Origin: Saturnia japonica
Taxonomy: Eukaryota; Arthropoda; Insecta; Lepidoptera; Saturniidae
NCBI GenBank assembly: GCA_033032175.1
Contig: CM065306.1
Span: 22,861,001 to 22,925,000 of the forward strand
Direction of reading: 5' to 3'
DNA: 64,000 bases
Shown here: positions 12,321 to 25,400 of the stretch, piece after piece
Layout of the letters: each line of letters opens with the position of its first letter
Position numbering within the stretch: the first letter of the stretch is position 1
The notes under the pieces: generated by a model
The model's input: the letters and a program-made list of their open reading frames with translations, nothing else
Databases searched by the model: none
Told to the model about the DNA's origin: nothing
Made by a program: the position numbers and the translations under genes

Positions 12321-12539
12321 AAATTACCAGAAAAACCGTTTTCGTTTACAACCTTCAATTTTGCAAAAAAATAAAGGTTAATTATCTACAGTCAGACGAG
12401 TATTTTATGAGATATACTAATGCAATCTTTCAATTATTAAGATGTCTCGAGATATTACTAATTAGTAATGTTTGCGATTATGAAAATGAGTAGTTACTTT
12501 GTTATAATATTGGTAATTACTAATCAACATTAATAATAA

Positions 12540-12838
12540 ATAAATGAGGAGATCTGCAGGAGAACCAAAGTCACCGACGTGACATAGCCTAAGAATAGCT
12601 AGACTTAAGTGGCAGTGGGCGGGCCACGTAGGTTGTGGAACGGATGGCTGATGGGGCTGAAGAGTTCTTGAGTGGCGGCTACGTACCAGAAGATGCAGCG
12701 TAGGTACACCCGCCACAAGGTGGTCCGATGACTTGGTAAAGGTTCGAGAAGCTGGATGCAGGCAGTACAGAACCGGTCAGTGTGGCGATCTTTTGGGAGG
12801 CCTATGTCCAGCAGTGGACGTCTTTCAGCTGAAATAAA
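12540..12838 (+). pseudogene. LINE ORF2 C-terminal remnant
   Basis: The + strand reads RIARLKWQWAGHVG, then VLEWR, then a T-R-W-S-DDLVKV stretch, and ends close to the family's usual closing words, with reading-frame breaks. This is the well-known tail of lepidopteran non-LTR elements (LKWQWAGHI, VLEWRPRTG, RWTDDL). Stops interrupt it (WG-stop after GTDG), so it is dead. No reverse-transcriptase core lies upstream. Confidence 0.75.
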
Positions 12839-13547
12839 TGCGTTTAAAAGAAACTCTCGATTATGTAAATTATTAACGATCGCCCACCTCTATTTCTTGG
12901 ACTGTATTAAGTATTTTGAGTGTACAAGGCACGAAGCATTGTTATTATAAGGAGAACAATCGCAATGTGTTGTTATAGAGGGAACAATTAAAATATATTG
13001 GGATATTCCTTCATATTTCACTATGAACTGAAAGAGCGACTTAAAAGAAATACGAAAACAAAAGAAAAAGGGCTAATGGACGTATATAAAAAGCAGACGG
13101 AGTTCCACTAAGACAAAAGTGAAGCACAGCAATGGCGGACACGTAAGAGTGTGAGAGTTTTTAGAGTATTACCATGAGAAGAAATTTTGCTCATTTTTTA
13201 AAATAAAATTATACAAAAGTTTTTGAACTCTGGGAGACGTAGAAAAAGAGAATATTACTTCGCTGTCGGTGAACTCTCGCACATCAGATTTTATCCTAAT
13301 AAACTTCGCCTGCACGGTCATATTTCAGTCGGGGCACAGAAGGATTTACAAAAGAAAGATCTTTTTGTCCAGAGGTAAAAAATTATAATAAAATAATAAC
13401 GAAGAATGCCCATTGTACCAAATTATGTCATGCGCGTATATTTTATATTATAATACTTTTGAATACAATTAAAAATACAATAATAAATTTATAAAAAAAC
13501 AACTCATTATTTCATTATAAATAAAAATATTTATTGGTGATATTTAT
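12839..13547. other. Intergenic, nothing recognised
   Basis: AT-rich, with purine-rich patches near 13030-13150. No conserved frame or repeat pair was identified. Confidence 0.4.
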
Positions 13548-13890
13548 GGGCGATTGGAGTTTTTGGCAGGATCTGAAGTTGCATGTTGTGGTTTTTATTT
13601 TAAATTCATTAACTTATGTTTTTACCTTATAATTATTATGTAATATTGGTGGTGTTTTGCGTGATATACCTTGGTTATTGTGTTTATATTAAGTGGATTA
13701 TAAATAAAAACTGGAAGCATACCTTTTGAGGTACCATAAAAACTCCCTAAAAATTTTTAATAAGGGAGCCACCACCTCGATGGGATACTGAAATCATTCT
13801 AAGAAAGGGCACTCTATATTCACTTGATAATGGCAGTGATGGTCTTCAATAAAGATAGTTGCCAAGTTAGGAAGAAGAAGAACGGTGATT
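13548..13890 (+). repeat. Interspersed repeat, family A (copy 1, with GAAGAAGAA tail)
   Basis: Starts near GAGTTTTTGGCAGGATCT and ends with TTGCCAAGTTAGGAAGAAGAAG. The same text lies inverted at 48630-48915 (plus its head at 49225-49285), and diverged inverted copies are at 57345-57640 and 38890-38985. Shared landmarks include ATATTGGTGGTGTTTTGCG and CACTTGATAATGGCAG. It is non-coding and probably a non-autonomous retroposon or LINE tail. Confidence 0.75.
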
Positions 13891-16284
13891 GAATACCTAC
13901 TGTCACAAAAAAAAGATGTTAGAGCACCCAAAAAAAATTCGTCAGTCAAAAAAATCGATGTTATAATAATGGATGAATTGATTTAAAAAAATGAAAAAAA
14001 AAATAACATTGTTTTTTATATTGTAGTTTATTAAAATCAATTATTCATTGATTTTTTTGACAATCTATGTTAATGTCACATAAACTGTCAAAAGTCAGCT
14101 GTACAATTCTGTTGTGAACTCTGTAAAATCGTATCTAATCTTGATTGTTTTGGATTTACTTATTCTATGTAACGACGCGATGGAATAATTGTATAATAAA
14201 TATTACCAATAGCGATTTTTACTTGCCATGTGATTACAAAAAATCTGAATGAAAACCGTACGCTTACTTGGTTACAAAAAACAAGACGGATGGAAAGCTA
14301 TTTATGTGTACAAAGTAAGCAATACAGAGTAATAATTAATTATTACTATATTATTAATTAATCAATTAAGGGAATTTAACCTTGTTAAAAGTTAGCTCTT
14401 TATTAACAGGGAGTAATACTATTCCATGTCTGCAGGCATCACTAATCAGTTACTCCCACACAAAAACAAACAAGATTGTATATTATAGACATTTACATTT
14501 AGTTTTCCAGAATAATTTTATAAAATGTTTTTCAAGTTTATCGTATATAACAGCTTGTAGTTTTAATCTATTTTTACTAAAACATTGGTATGTGTTTGTT
14601 TGTTTAGGGTCACCTAATTATTTTTCATGTAATGAAGATATTGTATGCTTAAAACTGGAAAGTTAGCTAACTGATTTGTATGTTGTAATGTAATATTAGT
14701 TTATGAAAATTTTACAAACAATGCAAGCAAGTAACAAAAATATTGTTAATATAGGCAGACACCACAATAATTAACTTAGACTTGTATACTTCAATAAACT
14801 CAAGCATAGAATACACTATAGCATTTTGCTAGGAAATTCTTACCTGGATAGCTAGTATTTTCAATAAATTTTAACACCAAGTTTTCACCAAAGTTTTTTA
14901 ATATAATATACTTCTTGATGCTTGGTGTCAATCACACCTGATGGAAAGTGAAATCGAGGCTGAGGACAGTGCATGATTGCTCAATAAAAACTGAATTACT
15001 CTTCAAAATTGTTCTGGTGGTTGCACTTTAGAGCACCTTCTTTTATTCTGAGCTCAGCATATCTTTATATAATTAGAAATGCTGCAGACCTATGTATGCT
15101 TCATAAAGTATCAAACAAAACTCTTGTAAATTACTGGGTAAACTCAATATAAAAGTGCCTAACTGTTCCATGAGACATTAACAATTGTTTAGCATTCTCT
15201 CCTGTAGCACCAATGTATCAGAGAATAATAGTTCTATTTATAGAATGTGTAGGTGTTATAATGGACTTAATTTACAGCACAACATATTTTCCACCAGTCT
15301 TCCTAAATTTAAAAACTAACTTACTATATTTGTGTTATTTTTTAATTCTTTGATAATTTATTCACATACAATTAGTAGTTATTACCAATTTAAGTTGTCC
15401 ACTTAATGTCTTAGCAGTACTAGATTTAAATAGCTATTAAAATTTAAGTTATTACTGTTATAATTATTTTTTTGATCTCCTACCTGTTGTTGTGCCCTAT
15501 GAAATAAAACAAAAAATAAAATTACATTATGTGAAGTTGTCATGAAGAGATAGATTTAATGAATTTAAAAAATATATTTTTTACAATTAAAATAAAATAT
15601 ACTTCATTCAAGGTAGGTAGTGGTAGTGGTACATTATTCTTTATGAGAATAATTAAATTATATATCTATTTAATCTTACCTATCACATAATCAATTATCA
15701 ACTTCAGTGATGAGTACAATAGTTTTGGATATACAGTCATCTATAGAATAAGGCTTTACAATGTATATATACTATTTATTAATCATTGTTTATTCAGGTT
15801 TACTTAAGCCCAGTATGTCCTAGTAATTTGTTTTAATTTATATTTCATTGGTTTTAAGGGTTAGAAGGCTGAGTGTCACTATGAATATGTTAGTTGTAGT
15901 TTCTTTTTTTTTGTGTGTCTTTGGCCCCTTTGGTATTATACCACAATTTTGCTAGTGTCGTGTAGTTTCCAGGCCAGTTAGAATGAAGGCAGTCTTGAAA
16001 AATTTAAAGTTTGTTTTTCTTGTTTGGAGGGTAATCAGTGTCATCTCCCAACCTGACTGGCCATCTTGGGAGATTAGTGGTTACTGAGTGTTTGTATCTT
16101 TTTGTTTTCATTTCTGGGAGATGGTGGTGTCGAAATCATTGTAGGCTTTTGCCATAAGGCAAACATACATACTGACAAAAGGAATGACTTAGATTTTTCA
16201 AATTTATAACATATTTAATAAGAAAAATATAATTTAATGTAAAATTGTGTGATATAAAGGCTATTATTATTACTGTTTATTCAG
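13891..16284. other. Upstream region of Hsepi
   Basis: No coding block. The first coding exon of the epimerase starts after a splice acceptor (CAG at 16282-16284), so a 5' UTR exon and promoter should lie somewhere in this stretch. I could not place them. Confidence 0.4.
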
Positions 16285-16296
16285 GTGGCAGTCATA

Positions 16297-16402
16297 ATGA
16301 TGGTACGGATGAATATGAGAGTGGCACTTGGTGCACTCTGCATTGCAGTATTACTCTTCACACTCTTCTGGGGACACTGCGGAGAATTCTCCAGGAGACC
16401 AA
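16297..16402 (+). CDS. Hsepi: Hsepi coding exon 1 (signal anchor)
   Basis: Follows a TTCAG acceptor at 16284 and ends before GTAATT (phase 1). Encodes the short cytoplasmic start and the single membrane span. Twelve bases of 5' UTR precede the ATG in this exon. Confidence 0.85.
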
Positions 16403-19400
16403 GTAATTAGTATCTTATAAATATCACACACATGCAAATAAATATGCATTCACAAATACACACAAACATAAATTTTAGTTTAAAGCAACAAATAGTGTAA
16501 GCCTCAAATACTACTTGCAAGTATGTTGTAAAGAAGTTTTATAATGCATTTCATTAAATTTTAATTATAATCATCAATGTATTTTGTAACCGCACTTTAG
16601 CCAAACTGTTCCAAAATGCTTGTCTGGTACTACACTTAGGTGAATGCCATGCTGGGGTGACATGTTTTAAGTTTTCGACAAGCAAGTAAAATAATTAAAC
16701 GAGAGTAGCAGCAAGTGCCAAGTTGTTTTGGCCGGCGTGCGCGTTCAGCGACTGCGATCAGCATCCTGCAGATTTCTCAATTTATGTAGATTTTTCCATG
16801 CGATTAAAATACAAAACTCAAATACAGAGACTTTTATCAGTGAGATAATTTCTCAGCCTGCAATCTGATGCAGTCTACGATAATGAACTAACATTTTAAT
16901 TTGTATTATATCCTGTGCTAAATATACTAGGTACTCCCTTTTAAACAAGAAAGTGCTGTTTTAGGAAAACTTGTTTTTATCTGATAGTTTGTGCAAATAA
17001 TAGGAGATAACCTGACTGCCTTAAACCAGGGCTGGACTGTGAAATGAGCGGGGTCCTTAATGAATTCTCGCAACGATAATTTCTATAGTTGAGGCTTGAC
17101 TGCAAAAGAGGCTAGCGGAGCGGGCTGAAATAGCAATAAAATGTTGAAGTGGCCCCGCAGTGTCATTGCGTCGGTTGCTAAATTCGAGCGGAGCGAGGTG
17201 AAGCTTATTCTACCATGTGACTACTTAACCAATATTTTTGTGGATTTCGATGTTTTCTTTTATAGTGCTAGAACAATACATTTTTTTTTTGCGTTATTAG
17301 TCCGAAAATCATCTTCAGAGCTTGAGTCTTCTAAAATTTGCAACCTTTGCTTTAATGTGGCATGCTGCGGCAAGCGCAGCGTACGCCTACCGCTTCCGCA
17401 GGTCGCCTACGCTCGCCGCAGTCACTCCAGTGTGGCATTCGGCTTAGTCATTCAAATATTTATAACTTACTAGCTGTGCCCCACTGTTTCATCCATAAAA
17501 CACACCTAAAAATATACATTAAAAATTTCATAAAAGTCGATCCAGCCTTTTCGGAGTAGTGCGACCACAAACACTGTGACACGAGATTTTTGTATATAAG
17601 ATTTTTCAATACTTACCTCTTTGTTACAGTAGGCTCCGTGATATCAAACGCCTTGTCAGAACATAGCAGTACTGATGTGGATATCGAGTGTGTTATCAAT
17701 GGGGAGTACTCGGTCACATGTCGCAGAGATCGCGAGCGAGACGAGGTGTTTGTGCCTTTCTCTCTCGTTCACAAGTATTTCGAAGTATGTACTACTTTGT
17801 ATGTAAATCTTTGCTTACCTGGTTAATACAGTGACCACAGCGGCAGATCTAATGTTTTTAGCCTTGTTTGTTGACTGCGTTGTCCTCGACTAGGGTTGCC
17901 ATCTTTCTGGGGGTATAAATTTAATGAAGAAATTTCTGAAAAATCAAAAACTAAAAAAGGTTACAAAGGGTAAAGAAAACGTTATAATAAAACCACAGTG
18001 TTGTAAAAGGCTGTCTCTAGCCTTTATACAATTCTTTTCGATTGCCCTCATCTTAGGGCGCGCAAGGGTTTTCTTTTAAAGTTTACCAAATAGTCCCTAT
18101 TAAATAAGTTTTTGAAAAATCCAGAAATATCAGTTAAGTATACACTTGTTTTTGGAAAATGAAAATAAAATATATTCGAAATATGTTATTTTTTATAGGT
18201 AGTTATTATAGGAAGAGAATATTATTAATTACTTGTATTACTAACTCATAAAATTTACCAGACTATTTAAAATGTTGAAAATTTTAAATTCAAAATGAAT
18301 GATGCATGCAAACGATTCAGCGATTAAAAGTCGCTAGGTGTGCAACGCGACGAAGCAGCATTGAGTCAGTTCTCTCAAAACAATGAAAAATCCATAAAAC
18401 TGTTTTTCTTTAGATTGTTAAAATCTCACTGAGTTTCCTGTCATTACTAGGGTTGGCACTTTAAAGCTCCTACACACTTTTCCGGCGGCAAGGTCATCCG
18501 GGATTTACCGCTGCGCCGGTATTATCGCTGCTCTGACATATGCCGAAGAACTCAGCTGTCAGCGAGCATTGTTTCAGTTGTGACAATTATTTAACAACGC
18601 CAGTAGTGTGCACTTAGCATTAATAATGAATTATTATAAGTTATTAATTGTAATGGACAACAGTGCCTTCAAAATTGGCATTGCAGACGTAGTATTGATT
18701 TTATTTAACAAAAAAATGAAAGAGGATTTTTGTTGTCGGAAAGTATAAAAAGTGGCTCACCATAATAGATATGTGTCGTCTGCATTTTTTATTTTTATAA
18801 TCTGAATTCTTTGTATCCTACAAAGTCTTATTTTTGTGAAATTTTTCAATGAGGAGCGACATGGCTTCGTCATCCAAATTAAAAAGCATTTCAATATGGT
18901 ACAATAAATTAACTGCACAACACTACCACATAAAGGCTGGGAGGTGTGCATAAGAGTAATTTGCTGTTAAAAGCTGTGGAGCATTGCCGTGCCTTAATGT
19001 GCAACCTTAACGTGATATAGAGTCGTAGTAGCAGATAGGATCCCGTTAAATAGAATATTCATGGATCCTAATATCTATTTATTTATGATCACAGATTTAC
19101 GGTAAAATGTCATCGATAAACGGAGAAGAGAAATTCGAATGGTCACACAGCTACGGTAAAATATACCATCCGAAGAAGAAATACGATCCACGAGGCACCT
19201 TCACCACATTCGAGAACTATAACGTCGAAGTCCGCGACCGGGTTAAGTGCATCAGCGGTATCGAGGGCGTGCCGGTCTCAACTCAATGGGATCCGAGGGG
19301 TTTCTTCTACCCTACCCAGATAGCTCAGTTTGGTTTGGCGCACTATAGCAAGTACCTTACGGAGCCGGAGCCTAGAAGAAAGGTTCTCGATGACAGTGAG

Positions 19401-22400
19401 AAGTATCAAGAGAATTGGATAGTCAGTAAAGATGCGTCAATGCTGAGAGAGTTTGATGGAAACGTGCAATCGACTGTCTTAAAGTTTTCTACATCAGATC
19501 ACGTTTCGAGCCAGGTATGGTTGAAAGTGAACGTCAGTCAGGACTTCGTATTGAGCGCAGACGTGCTGATGAGGCCGAACTCTTCGATGACAGTGGTGCT
19601 GCAAAATAAGGATAAGAAGGAAACTGTTTATTTGCATTACGTGGCGAATACGCAATTGATTTACGCTCAAGTAAGTTAAACTAATATCTAGCCTGTAAAA
19701 TGTATATGTCCCACTTCTGAGCAAAGGCATATCCAGTCAGTCAATAACGTTTTAAAGCAATGATAGCCCAGTGGTAGCGTGTACGGACATTGCATCGATC
19801 GGCGTGAGTTCGAATCCGTGCAATGAACCTGAGCATTTGGTGAAGGAAAATATCGTAATGAAACCATAGGATGGTAATAGGGCATTTTCTTATGCTCGCC
19901 TGCCTAGCTAAACCTTCATGTTGAAAATTTATCTCCAAGCACCAATAGCTGTGTACTGGCAGCTGCACTAGAGAGCCAGTCTTCCACTAGGCTTAGCGTG
20001 CTACCATCTTGGGCTTCATCGTCACTTAAGATCAGGGGAGATTGTGGCTTTAACTATAAAAATAAGTATTAGTGATTTTGGAATGCAGAGAAATCGATAG
20101 TTATGTATTTTTCCATTACTAGGAGAAAATTCCTCAAGCCTTCAGCTTTCTTGACAGTAATTTACTTTTACCAGTGATACCAAACCCGGTGAACCTGTTA
20201 AAGCCTCTAATGGCTCCAGGGCCCTTAAGGCTAACAGTAAAGTCAGTTCGAAAAAAAAAAGATACCAATTATTTATGGAAATTCAAATGTCAAGGATCAA
20301 GGTGTATTGGATCAATGTTCCACTGGTTTTAATCTTTTTATTGTTGCATGGTAGTGTGTTATTTCTTAATGTTTAAATGACCATCTACGATCTTTATGTT
20401 GGAAATATGACGGCAGACAACGGGGTTCAGGATTTTGAACTTTAAGGTTGTAGTTAGCCAGATGAGTTCTAGGAAATGTCATCTCAAAGGTATATTTATA
20501 GCAAGATGTAAGTAAAGTACACTCCTTTGAGTCAATATAACGGATGTTTCATTATGTGTCTGGTGGCGTAAAGTTGCCAATCCACTGAAGCGGAGCTGTA
20601 AAAATTCCGGCCAATAGAATTGCATTTCTATCCGTGCATTTCTATTGGTTGAATTTCCACGGCTCAAAGAACTATACATACATTACTTACAACATCTTTT
20701 TGTAGTCCCATGCCACACCAGTATTGGTAAAAAAATAAAAAAATGTTGTTTATTTCTATTTAAATTAGACCCTTTCATACACACTATTTTTTAAAATACG
20801 TATCATGAGTTTTCGATTGTACACAATTTCTTATTATTTATGTTAGGATGACCATATATACTACGGCATCGGTGTTGAGCAACAGTGGCGCCGCATCACT
20901 CGCGACCTCATCATCGACATGCAGAAGGGTTGGGCGTTGCAGGACAGGCCCAAGAGACGCTCCCCGAGAAATAAATTTAAGGTGACTACTAACTTACAGG
21001 TATACAGCCTATATTTTTATCAATATACTAGCTCTTGCCCGCGGTTTCGCTCACCTATCTAGATATTTAAATACAAATCATTGGGGAATAATCGGATATC
21101 TTTGGTAAAGCACTGGAGAGAGAAAAATCATACAAAAATACTATAACAGCGATTATAAAATGGGAAGGTGGTGGTAGGAGGGTGAAAATTTGGGGTTATA
21201 GGTATTTTTTTGTTACCAAATTAAAAAAAAAAAATGAAAAAATATTTCAGGTAGGGACACCCTAATCACTTAGCGGTATGAAATATACTTTACGACCTAT
21301 TCTCATACCTACCAAATAATCATAAAAATCGGTTCAGCCATTTCGGGGGAGTGCGACCACAAACACCGTGACACGAGACTTTTATATATAAGATAATTAA
21401 TGAAACCAGGTTGTAAATGTGTTATTATTAGAAAAGTCAACTTTACGGAAGGTTAGGAATAATCGTCTTTATAATTTATTTATTTATTTAAGGGCTGTCA
21501 ATAGCGATGTAATTACTTTTATCACAATATTCAGAAATATTATAGTTTTTGAGATAATTGATATACTTTCACAGTATGCGTATTTAATATAATAATACTA
21601 TTACATACAAATAACATAAAATTAAATAATATCAACTTAAGTTTACTTATCCAAATTAACTTGAAAACCTTAAATTACGTAACACATGACATGACACATG
21701 ATACATTAGTTACGAGTAATAATTTACCAAGTATTGACGCTTTTATACTCCTAAAATGATTTTTAATTTACACGAAATTTAATTATTGAACAAAAAAGGA
21801 AAAGGATTGGTTATTTTTTTTTTTTCAAAAAACCTCAACATTTACAATTTATTTCCAGATGACACTAATACATCATTTTGTAATATAACAACGAGTGTGA
21901 CTATCTTCACTGTAGTAAAACAAAAGGTTTATACTATTTGCGCTGTATCATGGTGCGGGTGACAGTTTCAGTAACGTTTCGTTTCACTCTTGACAGTTGC
22001 TGCGATTTACAAATTATGACTTAGTATTTCAGCTGTACCAGATTCGTAATATAATAAATCATTAATAATAATAACCGTAGTAAATTAAATTAAACCCAAC
22101 CAGAATGTTCTAGCCTACAAATAAAATCTAATGGAAAGAAAAATTAAGCAAAGTGTTATGTGTTACGTCATCGCCATAGACGTATTTAGTGATGGGATGT
22201 ACTGTTACGATGGATAGTCGATGTTTTGTATAATAAAACGCGTATATTGTGCGTAGTTCAACAAAATGGCCGCCGCGCCGATGCGCAATAGATCAAGAAT
22301 GTTGTCACGAAAAAAAAAAACGTACAAAGATATGTAGCCATAAAATATTTATATTGACAAGTTTATACACGTAGTTACACTGCACAACTGAATAACACAC

Positions 22401-25400
22401 TAGGTTTCATAACAATATTAAAGAGAATTAGATTTATGCTGCGAGTATCGTTAGCGATAAAAATGAATTGCATAACATCACATCCCTAGTCATGTGGTAC
22501 TGACAGATGTCAATGTCATACAGGCAACTGTCACCCGCACCATGCTACAGCGCAAATAGTGTAGTAAGCAACTTCATGATGTAGAGTTTTTGTTACAATG
22601 TGTAAAAATTTACTGTTATCCTTTTTAACAAACTTCAAATAAAGGAGGTGGTTCTAAATTCGATTGTATAATTCAGGTATAACTTATTTGTTTAAGAACA
22701 GATTTAGATTATTCTTTTTTCTTTGCAAAGGGGATACCTCAAGGATAGTACTATTTTAATTTCATTGGCTTTTTTATAGAATCACGGCAAAATGACGGTA
22801 CTGCCCCTGATGGTAAGCATAGTACAATCCTAACAACGGTGACCACCGAGAGATCATAATCCATTGACGGGCGCTGCTGTTATTCCGGCCTGTATAAACG
22901 CGACACGAAAAAGCTAGTCACTATGATGGACTTTACACCACATGCATGGTGGTCGCTACGAAGTCGGTCATCCTTCTATTGCCATTTCCTCCTTCGTTAA
23001 ACTTCCCAAACACATTACCGATTTGCCGGATAATGCAAACCTGTTGATAAATTCGATCGAGTTTCTCACCGGTTCTTCTCGATGACTGGGATGTTTTCCG
23101 AACCGTTGGTAGTGTTTTGACATTCATAATTGCCTTCTTAGGGCCTAAATTGAATTTAAAAAAATATATTTTGATTTTTGGTTACTAAGTAGGACGCACC
23201 ACGTGCAGATAAGGTTGGCTTGAGTGTCTTAGCTTTAAAGGTGTATTCCCTTACACTTTCGACTCGAACTTCAATTGGGCCTTCGACTTCGTTGATACAT
23301 CAGGGAATACCTCAAAATAAATAAAGTTGGTTTTCTTGTTTGTTAAAAGTTGTCTTGTTCCATAACGCACCTAAAGAAGTTTTTTAAAATCAATAAATAT
23401 ATACAAATACGATAATCTCGATCACCAGATATCGAGTATAATATTGAGTGGAAGTGGTTCGCTCGACAACGTGACGGTGTCTTCGAGCGAACACATGGCG
23501 CAGTTCTACGCGGCGGTGAGGTGGCTCGTACGAGCCCAGCGGGTCGGCGCTGGCGGTTGGCCCGTGCCGGTCAGACGGAGAATGGCAACTGGGGTCGCTG
23601 ACCTCAAACCTGGATGGTGAGAATCTTTTAATATTCACAAAATTCGTTTTTTATTACAACGCTAGAGATAAAATTTTGTAAGAAGGATCTCATAACAATT
23701 CGAGACATCCAAGTCTCTTTCGTATGTGGTGCATGCTGCTGAACAACAAATTTAAAAACCCGATGAAATACGTACTGGCGGTCGCTAATCAGCCGGTGCT
23801 CCTCTAGGTACCGCAGGAGCTGGCAGTTGATAATAGAATATTATAATATTAAAACGCTCTATTAAAAAAAGCTTTCTACTCCTTTTTAAGCGTATTGCTT
23901 GCACGGAAGACTGTGAAATTTGGCATGATCAAAGTTTATATGGAGAAGTAATGTAGAAAGCTAAAATTTATATATGATATGTGTTACTAATATATTAAAT
24001 GATATAAATTAATACTGCGAATTCTAACCCGACCAGTGTCATTGAACTTAGACCCCCCAAAATATTGACATTGTCACTCAACGAAAAGTGACAGCAAGTG
24101 ATGGTAGATAATACTCATTGTTTAGGTTCATGAATACTGTAAATGTCAAACGGAAAATAGTTTATGATCAAAAAGTCGCTGATCGAATTTCGACCTTAGG
24201 GCGACCGCTAGTTATTATTATTGTACCTATTATATTAACATTTGTACTGTTGGAAATAAAACATACACACTATCGAGTTTCTTACCGGTTTTTCTCGATG
24301 ACTGGAATGTTTTTCGAATCGGCAGTAGTATTTTGACGTTCGCAAGTACCTTCTTAGGGCCTAAATTGAATAAAGCTTTTTTACCTACAGCGGCAATTTC
24401 AGCAAACTTGAAATAAAAGTTTTCTCTAAATTATATATAAATCAAACTAAGTAAATATTTCTGGGCAATTATAAGAATAGCTAAGCCAAGTGAATTACCT
24501 TTGTGATTATTGGTTGTGACAGGCATTCCGCCATGAGCCAAGGCCACGCGATCTCGCTACTCTCCCGCGCGTACCACAACAGCGGAGACGTGACCTACTT
24601 GCAAGCAGCAAAGCGCGCCCTCTACCCACTCGACATGCCGAGTCATGAGGGCGGAGTCAAGGCTATGTGGATGGACAAATATGTTTGGCGAGTAATTTTT
24701 ACTAACTATGTTGCGAGCAGATGCGAACGTTCTTCGATAAAACATCGATTAATAATCTTTTAACGACCACCGTTTTCTTATTAGTAACCCTTAAATGCAT
24801 ACTCATGGGTTATTTTTTTTTGCTTACAAAAAATGTGTTTGGGAAATGTACCTCATATTGGGAAAATTATAAAAAGCATTCGCTAATTTGCAAACATTGT
24901 TTTGGGAGAAGAAACAGTTGTATCTTTGTTACCGAGATTCAAGCAAACGAGCATCGTGCGTGGCCGGTAGTATAACCCTTTCTTAGGTGGCTGCCAAATT
25001 GCAAAACATGGGTTTTCAAGCGGGGCCCTTCAGGGTGGTCTCGCGAAATAAGCGCGCGTTCAGTAATTCAATGGTTTATCAGTTATCTTATATATTATAA
25101 GGTTAATAACGGGGAAAATAAGTTTTAAAATGATGTTTCAATTACTATCATTAAGTTTGATGAAGAACTAAAGGAGATATGGCTTTGCCAGGAAAAACAC
25201 TTTTGAAATAAGGGGGCGATCAAGTGTTACGTATCGCAGTTTTTGAGCCTCCCTCCCTCCCATGTAACGCGCCGTAACAATTTTCTGTACCTCCCCTCTC
25301 CCTCCTTAAACGTTACTTAACACTCAAGTCAGCAAGTCAGCATGAGAGTTTTTATGATGCAAATCTCCCTGTTTTGAGGAAATTACAGTATGAACTCGCT

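Noticed and set aside
16638..17450. GGTGAATGCCATG and GTGGCATTCGGC as possible inverted ends of an element in Hsepi intron 1
   Set aside because: Match is only about 14 of 17 bases with no target duplication or internal structure; likely chance.
19768..19840. Possible tRNA gene (A and B boxes)
   Set aside because: The A and B boxes are present but the acceptor and anticodon stems do not close and the sequence continues into a SINE body; annotated as SINE.
24721..24975. 84-codon open frame in Hsepi intron 6
   Set aside because: Hydrophobic text of AT-rich DNA with no family match; lies wholly within an intron whose flanking exons are clear.
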